A stretch of DNA of 64,000 nt from Mycobacterium sp. IS-1264 (lineage in GTDB: Bacteria > Actinomycetota > Actinomycetes > Mycobacteriales > Mycobacteriaceae): contig NZ_MBES01000010.1 of assembly GCF_001954195.1 (NCBI RefSeq), positions 62,001 through 126,000 on the forward strand, read 5' to 3'. Shown one piece after another: positions 37,258-45,632 of this stretch. Position 1 is the first letter of the stretch. Every line of letters begins with the position of its first letter. Under the pieces are notes generated by a model. The model was not told the origin of the DNA. It did no database searches and saw only the letters and a program-made list of their open reading frames with translations. Both the position numbers and the translations under genes were made by a program.

Positions 37258-37893
37258 ATGAGCGGGCGCGAGCAAGTGGTGCAGCGATTGCTCAGGGTCG
37301 CCGGCACCACGTACGCCGCCGAGGCGGGCATTCGAGTCAACGACAAACCGATGCCGCTGTTTCAGCTCCTGGTGCTGTGCATGCTGGCCAGCAAGCCGAT
37401 CGATGCCGCCACCGCCGTCCGTGCTGCCCGTGAGCTCTTCAAGACGGGCCTGCGGACCCCGAAGGCCGTCCTGGCCTCCGACAGGCGGACCATGATCAGC
37501 GCGTTCGGCCGCGCTCACTACGTGCGCTACGACGAAAGCTCGGCCACCCGCCTCACCGACATTGCCAGGCGGGTTTGCGACGAGTATTCCGGCGACCTCC
37601 GCGAACTCGATGGCCGCAGCAATCAAGACGTCCGTGAGGCCAAGCGAATGCTCAAGACGTTCAAGGGAATCGGTGAAACCGGCGCCGATATCTACCTACG
37701 CGAGGTGCAGGACGTATGGACCTGGGTTCGCCCATATTTCGACGGCCGCGCCACCGCCGCGGCTAAGCGGCTGGGCCTGCCGGCCGACGCGGCGAAGCTG
37801 GCCTCGCTGGCTCCGCGGGCCAACGCCCGGCTGGCCGCCGCGCTGGTGCGGGTCTCCCTGGACGACGATCTGCGCCAGCGGGTGACCGGTTGA
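37258..37893 (+). CDS. HhH-GPD/endonuclease-III-like protein (Rv1870c-like)
   Basis: A 211-residue all-helical protein of the HhH-GPD superfamily: PLFQLLVLCMLASKPIDAATAVRAARELF in the six-helix domain and LKTFKGIGETGADIYLREV as helix-hairpin-helix, followed by an Asp-containing WTWVRPYFDGRA. The Lys of bifunctional endonuclease III is not at its usual place (GIGETGA instead of G-x-G-x-K-T-A) and the 4Fe-4S Cys cluster is absent. It could be a monofunctional glycosylase or a DNA-binding protein without lyase activity. ATG at 37258. Length equals Rv1870c by recall. Confidence 0.72.
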   Translation: MSGREQVVQRLLRVAGTTYAAEAGIRVNDKPMPLFQLLVLCMLASKPIDAATAVRAARELFKTGLRTPKAVLASDRRTMISAFGRAHYVRYDESSATRLTDIARRVCDEYSGDLRELDGRSNQDVREAKRMLKTFKGIGETGADIYLREVQDVWTWVRPYFDGRATAAAKRLGLPADAAKLASLAPRANARLAAALVRVSLDDDLRQRVTG

Positions 37894-37900
37894 GCGCCCG

Positions 37901-38626
37901 GTGACGGTGCGGATCGGTACGTCGGGCTGGTCGTACCAGCACTGGAACGACGTGCTCTACCGGCCCGGCCTGCCGGCCGGCAAGCGGCTGGCGCGCTACG
38001 TCGAGGTGTTCGACACCGTCGAGCTGAACGCCAGCTTCTACCGCTGGCCCAAGGATTCGACTTTCGCGGGGTGGCGCGACCAACTGCCGGCCGGCTTCAC
38101 CATGTCGGTCAAGGCCCATCGCGGACTGACCCACTACCGCCGATTGGCCTCCCCGGAGCCCTGGATCGAACGGTTCGAGCGCTGTTGGCAGTTGCTGGGT
38201 GATCGGCGCGGTGTGCTGCTCGTTCAGCTGCACCCCGAGCAGCAGCGCGACGACGCGCGGCTGGATTCGTTTCTGCGGCAAGTGCCGGCGTCGATCCGGG
38301 TGGCCGTGGAGCTGCGCAATCCTTCGTGGAACGACCCCGCGGTCTATGAAGTGCTCGAACGCCGCCGCGCGGCGTATGTGGTGATGAGCGGCGCCGGATT
38401 GGCGTGCGTGCCGCGCGCCACCACCGATCTGGTGTACATCCGGCTGCACGGCCCGGATCAGGATTCGATCTACGCCGGCTGCTATTCCGAAGACGACCTG
38501 CGGCGCTGGGCCGACCGAATCGTCGGCTGGGACCGCGACGGCAGGGACGTATGGGTGTATTTCAACAACGACCTCGGCGGTCACGCCGTCCGCAATGCCC
38601 TGACTTTGCAAGAACTTTTGGCCTGA
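37901..38626 (+). CDS. DUF72 (YecE-like) TIM-barrel protein
   Basis: A 241-residue DUF72 protein with GTG start. Signatures are VRIGTSGWSYQHWNDVLYRPGLPAGKRLARYVEVFDTVELNASFYRWP, FTMSVKAHRGLTHYRR and VYIRLHGPDQDSIYAGCYSEDDL. The N-terminal TSGWSY and Glu in VELN are invariant in the family. Function is unknown, though the fold resembles phosphatase-like or endonuclease-IV-like TIM barrels. It begins 7 bp after the HhH gene stop, implying one transcript and a possible nucleic-acid role. Confidence 0.85.
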   Translation: MTVRIGTSGWSYQHWNDVLYRPGLPAGKRLARYVEVFDTVELNASFYRWPKDSTFAGWRDQLPAGFTMSVKAHRGLTHYRRLASPEPWIERFERCWQLLGDRRGVLLVQLHPEQQRDDARLDSFLRQVPASIRVAVELRNPSWNDPAVYEVLERRRAAYVVMSGAGLACVPRATTDLVYIRLHGPDQDSIYAGCYSEDDLRRWADRIVGWDRDGRDVWVYFNNDLGGHAVRNALTLQELLA

Positions 38627-38675
38627 GCCGGGCCGCGTAGGCTGGGAATGTCGACGAAAGAACGGAGCAGCAATC

Positions 38676-39908
38676 ATGGCCAGCTCGACCACATTCGTCA
38701 TCATCGGCGGCGGACTTGCTGGAGCCAAGGCGGCAGAAGCGTTGCGCGACAGCGGCTTTGATGGCCAAGTCATCCTCTTCGCCGAAGAGGAACACCTGCC
38801 CTACGAGCGACCACCGCTTTCCAAGGAGTATCTCGCCGGCAAGAAATCGCTGGCCGATTTCACCGTGCAGAATTCCGAGTGGTACCGCGACCACGACGTC
38901 GACCTGAGACTCGGCTCGCCTGTGGCAGGCCTGACCCCCGCCGAACACGCCGTGGCCCTCCCCGACGGAACCGCGGTGCGGTACGACAAACTGCTGCTGG
39001 CGACCGGATCGGCCTCGCGGCGTCCGCCGATACCCGGATCTGACGCCGACGCGGTCCACTATCTGCGCACCTACGACGACGCCGTGGCGCTGAATTCTAT
39101 TCTCGCCGAAGGGTCTTCACTGGCCGTGGTCGGAGCCGGATGGATCGGGCTGGAGGTGGCCGCCGGCGCCCGACAGCGTGGCGTCGCCGTGACCGTCGTC
39201 GAGACGGCCAAACAGCCGCTGCTGGCCGCGCTCGGCGAATCGGTGGGCGAAGTGTTCGCCAACCTCCATCGCGATCACGGCGTGGACTTGCGGCTCGAGG
39301 CGCAGGTCGAGGAGATTTCGACCACGGGCGGCAAGGCCACCGGCCTGAAAATGCGGGACGGGTCGACGGTCGCCGCTGATGCGGTGTTGGTGGCCGTGGG
39401 CGCCAAGCCGAACGTCGAACTCGCCGAACAGGCCGGGCTCGCCATGGGCGACGGCGGTGTGCTGGTCGACGCGTCGCTGCGCACGAGCGATCCTGACATC
39501 TACGCGGTCGGCGACATCGCCGCGGCCGAGCACCCGCTGTTCGGCTGCCGGATTCGCACCGAGCACTGGGCTAACGCGCTCAAGCAGCCCGCGGTGGCGG
39601 CCGCCGGAATGCTCGGCGAGCCAGGCGAATACGCGGAGCTGCCCTACTTCTTCACCGATCAGTACGACCTCGGGATGGAGTACGTCGGGCACGCACCCAA
39701 CTTCGAGCGGGTGGTGTTCCGCGGTGACGTCGGCGGGCGCGAATTCGTCGCGTTTTGGCTCGACGGCGACAACCGGGTGCTGGCCGGGATGAATGTCAAC
39801 GTCTGGGATGTGCTCGACGACGTCAAAGCGCTGATCAGGTCCGGGACTTCCGTCGACCCCGGCGCGCTGGCCGATCCGCAGTCCCCGCTTGCCGACCTAG
39901 TGAGCTGA
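38676..39908 (+). CDS. Ferredoxin/rubredoxin reductase, FAD-dependent (Rv1869c-like)
   Basis: A 410-residue FAD/NAD(P)H oxidoreductase of the putidaredoxin-reductase group: GGGLAGAKAAEALRDSGFDG (FAD), VVGAGWIGLEVAAGARQRGVAVTVVE (NAD) and the second FAD site TSDPDIYAVGDIAA. It passes electrons to a ferredoxin serving P450s or dioxygenases. The two P450s in this window (CYP125-type and CYP140) are possible clients, but no ferredoxin gene is adjacent. It ends with a 12-bp overlap with the convergent Rv1868-like gene. Confidence 0.9.
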   Translation: MASSTTFVIIGGGLAGAKAAEALRDSGFDGQVILFAEEEHLPYERPPLSKEYLAGKKSLADFTVQNSEWYRDHDVDLRLGSPVAGLTPAEHAVALPDGTAVRYDKLLLATGSASRRPPIPGSDADAVHYLRTYDDAVALNSILAEGSSLAVVGAGWIGLEVAAGARQRGVAVTVVETAKQPLLAALGESVGEVFANLHRDHGVDLRLEAQVEEISTTGGKATGLKMRDGSTVAADAVLVAVGAKPNVELAEQAGLAMGDGGVLVDASLRTSDPDIYAVGDIAAAEHPLFGCRIRTEHWANALKQPAVAAAGMLGEPGEYAELPYFFTDQYDLGMEYVGHAPNFERVVFRGDVGGREFVAFWLDGDNRVLAGMNVNVWDVLDDVKALIRSGTSVDPGALADPQSPLADLVS

Positions 39909-42002
39909 CGTCTCGGCGGGCACCCATGTCCCGTCGATGACGTCGGGTGGGCGTTGCGCCTGCAGGCGCTCCCGCTCGGCGCGCCGGCGCTTGATCCGCA
40001 ACCGGGCATCGGCCGGCATCGTGACCAGCTCGTCGCAGGTCAGGTAGTACACGTCGGCCACGACGTCGATCATGTCCGCCGCGACCCGTCGAGAACCCAA
40101 CTCGCGCAACGTCGTTCGAAGCTCATGGGTGAATCGGATGGTGGCGTCGTGAGCCAGCTCGCGCGACACGCGGGCATTGTCGGCAAGACGCCGGGCCAGT
40201 GTCGCGGGTGGCGGCGGCTGGGCGGGGGCCTCGGCGGCTTCGGCGGCCGCCGCCAGCAGCATCGCCGGGTCGTCGACGAACACCGTGCTGTCCAGTTCGG
40301 CTTCCCCCGGCCCGCGGTGGCCGATGCGGGCGACCGCGGCGTCGAGCGCGGCGGCGGTCCCCGGAGACAACGCGCGGATGCTGTCGAGATTGCGGTCCCG
40401 GGCCAGCGCGGCCAGCGGTGGGTCGGCGCGCAATATCGTTGCCAGCTCGGCGATCTCGGCCGTGACGCGGCCACCCTCCAAGATCGTGCCCAGTCCCGGC
40501 ACCCTGGTTCCCACCCCGGTGCGCTCCAACGCGGCCGCGGTGACGCCGGTGTCGATCAACGACAACGCCGTCAGGATCCAGCCCTGGTGAATCCGGTCCC
40601 GCAGCAGCCGGAGCCGCACCCCTAGGCTGGCATCGGAAAGCAGACCCAGCTGCGCGTCATCGAGGTGTTCGGCGGTGGCCGCGGCGGCGTAGGCGCGCGT
40701 GTTGGTCCGCAGGTGACGCAATATGGCGAGCGATCTCGCCGCGGCGACCGCCTTGGCGACCGACCCCACCGCCCCGCTGGCCAGCTGCGGCGGACCGAAC
40801 GGCAGCAGGTCACCGACCTGTGGCTGGTCGATCAGGGCATTCCGGACGACGGCTTCGGAGTCCCAGCCCGGGAGCTGGGCGGCGGCAATGACATTGGATG
40901 ACACCCCGACGTAAGGGCGATGACCGAACACCGCGATGGCCCTGCTCCCCCATTCGTCGCCCACGACGCCACCGAGCGCAAGCACCTGACCCATCACCCG
41001 TCCGGCCGTCCGCAGTCCGCTCAACTGGACGTCCAGGGTTATCGGGGTCAGCGGTCCGGGCAGCGCCTCGGCAAGGCCGGTCGCACTGAAAACCGGGAAC
41101 CGCGGATCGATCAGGTCGTCGAATTCACCCTCCATGCCCTCCGGTGCGGCGTTGCGCAGCGAACCGGGCGGCGCGTGCCGCGGGAGCACCTCCACCGGCA
41201 GCGCCAATCGCCCCCCATGGTGGACCGCACCGGCGGGTCCGAGTCTGCGGCCGGCGAGTCCGCGCGCGGTGTCGGCGACCGCCTCGATCGCCTGCCAGCC
41301 GAACTCGAATCCCCAATCCTCTTGCGCCGCAGTGATATCCATCTCCGGAATCAATTGTGACCAGCTGCGAACCCCATACGGCCGCGAACGCGGATCGGCG
41401 GATCGCAGCACCCGCCAGGCCGTGATCACGTTGGTGGCGTCCGGCGTAGCCAGGTCCACGACACCGGTGCGGTCGGTGTTCAGCGCCAAAACCAGGAAGC
41501 GCACCAGGTCGTCGAGGTGCAGTACCCGCATGGTCTGCGCGGAAACCTTGCTGCGCAGCAGGGTGGCCACGGTGCGGCACACCATCCAGTCGAGCTGACG
41601 GCCGACGGGCGGCGCGATCCGGACGACCACGCTCGGCGCCCAACTGGTGGACACCAGCTCCTCGGCGGGCCGATACAGGTCGGGCCGGCCCGCGGCCTGG
41701 GAGACGAACAGCAAGCGCGCGCCGGCGCGGGCGGCGGCATGGGTCACCCGCGCGACGCCGTCGATGTCCGCGCTGCCGGGGGCGGTCGTGTCGACCGGGG
41801 CCAGGTGGATGACCGTGTCGGCCTCGTCGGCCAGCTGCTGCAGGACGGGGTCGCTCAGGGGCGCGCAAACAAATTCGACGTTTGGGTCCAGGCAGGCGTG
41901 CGGGCGCTCAGCAATGCCACTGACGCTGTGGCCGGCCGCGATGAGCTGGCGTGCGACCAGCCGCCCGACGGTGCCGGTGGCGTCGGTAACCAGGATCTGC
42001 AC
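39897..42002 (-). CDS. Large NAD-epimerase/dehydratase-domain protein (Rv1868-like)
   Basis: A 701-residue protein with GTG start. It has an N-terminal NmrA/atypical SDR Rossmann fold (MQILVTDATGTVGRLVARQLIAAGHSVSG, no YxxxK), then a middle domain (HHGGRLALPVEVLPRHAPP) and a long helical C-terminus (AGVTAAALERTGVGTRVPGLG, RELAHDATIRFTHELRTTLRELG). The C-terminal half looks like a fused PEP-utilising/phosphotransfer-like helical region, but I cannot name it. It is the same length as M. tuberculosis Rv1868, of unknown function. It overlaps the ferredoxin reductase 3' end. Confidence 0.75.
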   Translation of the reverse strand: MQILVTDATGTVGRLVARQLIAAGHSVSGIAERPHACLDPNVEFVCAPLSDPVLQQLADEADTVIHLAPVDTTAPGSADIDGVARVTHAAARAGARLLFVSQAAGRPDLYRPAEELVSTSWAPSVVVRIAPPVGRQLDWMVCRTVATLLRSKVSAQTMRVLHLDDLVRFLVLALNTDRTGVVDLATPDATNVITAWRVLRSADPRSRPYGVRSWSQLIPEMDITAAQEDWGFEFGWQAIEAVADTARGLAGRRLGPAGAVHHGGRLALPVEVLPRHAPPGSLRNAAPEGMEGEFDDLIDPRFPVFSATGLAEALPGPLTPITLDVQLSGLRTAGRVMGQVLALGGVVGDEWGSRAIAVFGHRPYVGVSSNVIAAAQLPGWDSEAVVRNALIDQPQVGDLLPFGPPQLASGAVGSVAKAVAAARSLAILRHLRTNTRAYAAAATAEHLDDAQLGLLSDASLGVRLRLLRDRIHQGWILTALSLIDTGVTAAALERTGVGTRVPGLGTILEGGRVTAEIAELATILRADPPLAALARDRNLDSIRALSPGTAAALDAAVARIGHRGPGEAELDSTVFVDDPAMLLAAAAEAAEAPAQPPPPATLARRLADNARVSRELAHDATIRFTHELRTTLRELGSRRVAADMIDVVADVYYLTCDELVTMPADARLRIKRRRAERERLQAQRPPDVIDGTWVPAETSAH

Positions 42003-42111
42003 CCAGGCTCACCTCCCACGACGTCCGCTTCGACAATAGGCAAGTCGCCAACAGTTTCGCGACTGTTACTCCCCAAACCGGGCTCTGGCCTGGCGGTATT
42101 CCCGCGGCGGG

Positions 42112-43596
42112 CTACCGCAGCGTGGCGCTGCCGTCGGTCGCGACGGCAACTTTGGCGCCACCGATGTCCTCATGCACGGTTTCCTGCGCCGCGGCGCGAT
42201 CGTTGATCACCGCCAGCGTTCGCGACCCGTCGGGCGTGCGCACGGCAACAAATGCCTTCTCCGGCAGCCCCTCCCGGTCGAACGGAGTCGTCCAGGCTTC
42301 GACGGTGCCGACGCCCTCCCACTCGACCAACCCGTCGCGGGTGGGCTCGCGATCCACCGCGGATTGCACGTCCTCCCAACGGAATTCGGAAGGAGGTTCG
42401 GTGCCGTAGACACCGAAGCTGTGCTTGGTCAGGTAGCCGCCGTTGGCGGTGATCAGGGCGCGCCGTCCCGGATTTTCCACCAGCAGACCGGCGACGGTGG
42501 CGATCGAGTGCATGACGTAGTTGCTCCACGGGCCGCCCGCGAACGTCAGCCCGCCGGTGACGGTCAGCGGACGCGCCGGATCGTCGACGGCCAGCGCCAG
42601 TTCGGCCGCGGCGACCTGAACGGCGGACGGAAAGCACGAGTACAGGTCGACGTAGTCGACCTCGTCGATGCCCAGGCCGGCGAGCTCCAGCGCCCTGGCG
42701 CCCGCGATCCGGATGGCGGTGGACCGGTGCAACTCGTCACGCTCGGCGATGGCCGGGGTGTCGTGCGCGTCGGTGCCCGCATGCGGGTAAACCCAGCGGT
42801 CGGCCGGGATCCGCAGGCGTTGTGCCTGCTCGACCGACGTCAGGATCAGGGCCGCGCCCTGGTCCACCATGTTGTTGGAGTTCATCAACTTGGTGTACGG
42901 CCAGCTGATCATCCGGTTCTGCGGTCCGGGCCGCCGAATCTCCTCCGCGGTCACCGGCTTACGGATCCAGGCGTTGGGATTGCCGACCGCGACGGCGTTG
43001 AAGCGCGCCCACAATTCGGCGACGCGGTCGAGGTGGTCGTCAACGGATTCGCCGTTGGCGACGCGAAGCGCCTGCTCGAACAGCGGGTAGACGTAGGCGG
43101 GCCGGTCCAGGCCGATCCTGATCTCCGCGTCGCCGGCCATCGGGACGTCGTCGCCGCCGACCTCGGCCAGCGGGACGGAGTCGTCCTGAACCGTCCACTC
43201 GAGTTTGCCGCCCTTGGCCTTCAGTCCCCGCCGGGTCCGCCACGTTTCGGCGCCGGCGAGCAACACCACGCCGGCCCGGCCCGCCTGAATGTCCATGCAC
43301 GCCTGGTTGACCAGCGACTGCGGCACGTTGCCGCCCACCGGGCTGTAGCGCGTACGGAAGCCCGAGGCGCCGATCCGCTCGCCGAGCAGCAGCGCGGGAT
43401 CCCGGTAGTGCGCCGACAGCACGTTGACCACCCGGATGGAATCGACTGCGTCGATCACCCGGGGATCGCCGGCCTGCCGGGCCGCGGCGGCCATTAGGTC
43501 GACCGGTTCGACGGACCGCGTCTGCGGGTCGATGTCGTCGCGATGGTTGACCTGACCGCAGCCGATCAGCACCGGTGTACGGGGGGCGACGGTCAT
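42112..43596 (-). CDS. Thiolase-like acetyl-CoA acetyltransferase (Rv1867-like)
   Basis: A 494-residue thiolase-fold protein (APRTPVLIGCGQVNHRDD). It has NQACMDIQAGRAGVVLLAGAETWRTRRG, the central NNMVDQGAALILTS and the C-terminal YVDLYSCFPSAVQVAAAEL. The nucleophilic Cys may be that of NQACMD; the final ANGGYLTKHSFGVYGTEPPS has the HSFG motif in place of the thiolase HPxG. A long C-terminal OB-like DUF domain follows. Such non-catalytic-looking thiolases often act in sterol side-chain or lipid catabolism. Its exact substrate is unknown. Confidence 0.8.
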   Translation of the reverse strand: MTVAPRTPVLIGCGQVNHRDDIDPQTRSVEPVDLMAAAARQAGDPRVIDAVDSIRVVNVLSAHYRDPALLLGERIGASGFRTRYSPVGGNVPQSLVNQACMDIQAGRAGVVLLAGAETWRTRRGLKAKGGKLEWTVQDDSVPLAEVGGDDVPMAGDAEIRIGLDRPAYVYPLFEQALRVANGESVDDHLDRVAELWARFNAVAVGNPNAWIRKPVTAEEIRRPGPQNRMISWPYTKLMNSNNMVDQGAALILTSVEQAQRLRIPADRWVYPHAGTDAHDTPAIAERDELHRSTAIRIAGARALELAGLGIDEVDYVDLYSCFPSAVQVAAAELALAVDDPARPLTVTGGLTFAGGPWSNYVMHSIATVAGLLVENPGRRALITANGGYLTKHSFGVYGTEPPSEFRWEDVQSAVDREPTRDGLVEWEGVGTVEAWTTPFDREGLPEKAFVAVRTPDGSRTLAVINDRAAAQETVHEDIGGAKVAVATDGSATLR

Positions 43597-43701
43597 GGAC
43601 CGAATTTAGCGTGTCTATGGACCGGGCCACCGCGGGCATCGGGCACGAGGCTTTGGCTATCGTCACAGGCCGACCCACGATCGGATGGAGACCGCCAACC
43701 A

Positions 43702-44652
43702 ATGAGCGCGCACTTGAGCTATGTCGAAGCCGTGATCGTCGGCGCCGCCCAGGGCATCACCGAACTGTTCCCGGTTTCCAGCCTCGGGCACTCGGTGTTG
43801 GTGCCGGCGCTGGTCGGCGGGCAATGGGCCCGAGACCTCAACGTGTCCGCGCCCCAGTCGCCCTACCTGGCGTTCATCGTCGGCCTGCACGTCGCGACGG
43901 CCGCGGCGCTGCTGGTGTTCTTCTGGCGCGACTGGGTGCGCATCCTGGCGGGATTCTTCTCCTCGGTGCGGTATCGCCGAATCCGCACCCCCGAAGAGCG
44001 GTTGGCCTGGCTGATCGTGCTGGCCACCATCCCGGTGGGCCTGGCCGGCCTAGCGCTGGAACAGTTGTTCCGCACCACGCTGGGCAAACCCATTCCGGCG
44101 GCGGCGTTTCTGCTCCTCAACGGCATCGCCCTGTATGCGGGCGAGGTCCTGCGCCGCCGCGTGGCGCCCGCTCGCGACGACCCGCCGCCAGCCGAGGGGG
44201 CCGCACCCAACGACGAGGCCGCGCACAGCGGCGAGGCCGCGCACAGCGGCGAGGCCGTCGACAACCGGCTGGCCGAACTGCCCCTGGGCCGGGGTGTGCT
44301 GATCGGCTCGGCGCAAATCCTGGCCCTGCTGCCGGGCATCAGCCGCTCCGGCATCACGATCGTGGCCGGCCTCTGGCGCGGCCTGTCCCACGAAGACGCC
44401 GCCCGGTTCTCCTTCCTGCTGGCGACGCCCATCATCCTGGCGGCCGGAATCTACAAGATCCCGGAACTGTTCGGGCCGCTGGGAAGCGGCATCGGCGGGC
44501 AGGTCCTGGCCGGCAGCATCGCGTCGTTCGTCTGCGCCTACCTCGCCGTGCGCTATCTCACCCGGTACTTCCAAACGCGCACCCTGACACCGTTCGCCGT
44601 CTACTGCGCCCTGGTTGGCGCCGCGAGCCTGGCCTGGCTGACCCTGCGCTGA
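43702..44652 (+). CDS. uppP: UppP-like undecaprenyl-diphosphate phosphatase
   Basis: A 316-residue membrane protein of the UppP (BacA) family. Signature 1 is AAQGITELFPVSSLGHSVL and signature 2 is LLPGISRSGITI, both with the catalytic Glu/Ser/Arg residues. It dephosphorylates undecaprenyl (decaprenyl) diphosphate to recycle the wall lipid carrier. Unlike the ~276-residue M. tuberculosis UppP (Rv2136c), it carries an extra hydrophilic loop of ~35 residues (about 155-192) with a duplicated EAAHSG. It stands where Rv1866 lies in M. tuberculosis, so it may be a second UppP; I cannot see the rest of the genome. Confidence 0.88.
   Translation: MSAHLSYVEAVIVGAAQGITELFPVSSLGHSVLVPALVGGQWARDLNVSAPQSPYLAFIVGLHVATAAALLVFFWRDWVRILAGFFSSVRYRRIRTPEERLAWLIVLATIPVGLAGLALEQLFRTTLGKPIPAAAFLLLNGIALYAGEVLRRRVAPARDDPPPAEGAAPNDEAAHSGEAAHSGEAVDNRLAELPLGRGVLIGSAQILALLPGISRSGITIVAGLWRGLSHEDAARFSFLLATPIILAAGIYKIPELFGPLGSGIGGQVLAGSIASFVCAYLAVRYLTRYFQTRTLTPFAVYCALVGAASLAWLTLR
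44215..44250 (+). repeat. 18-bp tandem duplication inside uppP
   Basis: GAGGCCGCGCACAGCGGC occurs twice in perfect tandem, followed by another GAGGCC. It encodes EAAHSG twice in a hydrophilic loop. The length is a multiple of three so the frame is kept; copy number may vary between strains. Confidence 0.85.
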
Positions 44653-44740
44653 GCGGGCGGGCTTATTGCGCACCCCGACGTCGAGTGCTGTGCTTACCGG
44701 ATCGCATAGTTGACACCTGTTAAGACCGGAAGGGATCAAC

Positions 44741-45586
44741 ATGGCAGACACCGCAGTAGGCCTGAAGGTCCGCGACAAGGTCATCGTGATCACCGGCGGC
44801 GCGCGGGGCATCGGATTGGCCACCGCGACCGCGCTGCACAACTTGGGCGCCAAGGTCGCGATCGGCGACATCGACGAGGTGTGCGTGAAGGAATCGGGCG
44901 CCGCGCTCGGCCTCGACGTGCACGGCAAGCTCGATGTCACCGACCCGCACTCGTTTTCGGAGTTCCTCGATGACGTCGAGCGCCAGCTCGGACCGATCGA
45001 TGTGCTGGTCAACAACGCCGGCATCATGCCGGTCGGCCGGATCATCGACGAGCCCGACGCGGTCACCCGGCGCATTCTGGACATCAACGTCTACGGCGTG
45101 ATGCTGGGCAGCAAGCTGGCGGTCCAGCGCATGGTCCCCCGCGGATCCGGACACGTCATCAACGTCGCCTCACTGGCCGGGGAGATCTACGCCGTCGGGC
45201 TGGCCACCTACTGCGCGAGCAAGCACGCGGTGGTCGCGTTCACCGATTCCGCGAGGCTCGAATACCGCTCGGCCGGCGTGCACTTCTCGATGGTGCTGCC
45301 GTCGTTCGTCAACACCGAGCTGACCGCGGGCACCAAGGGCGCCAAGGGATTCCGCAATGCCGAGCCCTCGGAAATCGCCGACGCGATCGTCGGGTTGGTG
45401 GTTCGCCCGAGGCCGCGGGTGCGCGTCACCAGGGCGGCCGGCGCGATGGTCGCTTCGCAGAAGTTCATGCCGCGCAGGCTGGGCGAGGGCCTCAACCGCC
45501 TGCTCGGCGGCGAGCACGTCTTCACCGATGAGGTCGACGTCGAACAGCGCCGGGCCTACGAGGCCCGCGCCCGCGGCGAAGAATGA
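44741..45586 (+). CDS. Short-chain dehydrogenase (Rv1865c-like)
   Basis: A 281-residue classical [31 protein letters not shown], catalytic Ser in INVASLAGE, and [11 protein letters not shown] (Tyr-x3-Lys). A GGAAGGGAT Shine-Dalgarno precedes ATG at 44741. The C-terminal portion ([33 protein letters not shown]) is longer than minimal SDRs and basic. Substrate unknown. It is co-directional with uppP and phosphoketolase genes but separated by 88 and 46 bp. Confidence 0.88.
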   Translation: MADTAVGLKVRDKVIVITGGARGIGLATATALHNLGAKVAIGDIDEVCVKESGAALGLDVHGKLDVTDPHSFSEFLDDVERQLGPIDVLVNNAGIMPVGRIIDEPDAVTRRILDINVYGVMLGSKLAVQRMVPRGSGHVINVASLAGEIYAVGLATYCASKHAVVAFTDSARLEYRSAGVHFSMVLPSFVNTELTAGTKGAKGFRNAEPSEIADAIVGLVVRPRPRVRVTRAAGAMVASQKFMPRRLGEGLNRLLGGEHVFTDEVDVEQRRAYEARARGEE

Positions 45587-45632
45587 GGGCCGCCCAGCGC
45601 GGCGTTCATCGAAAGCGCGGACAATCGGCCGG

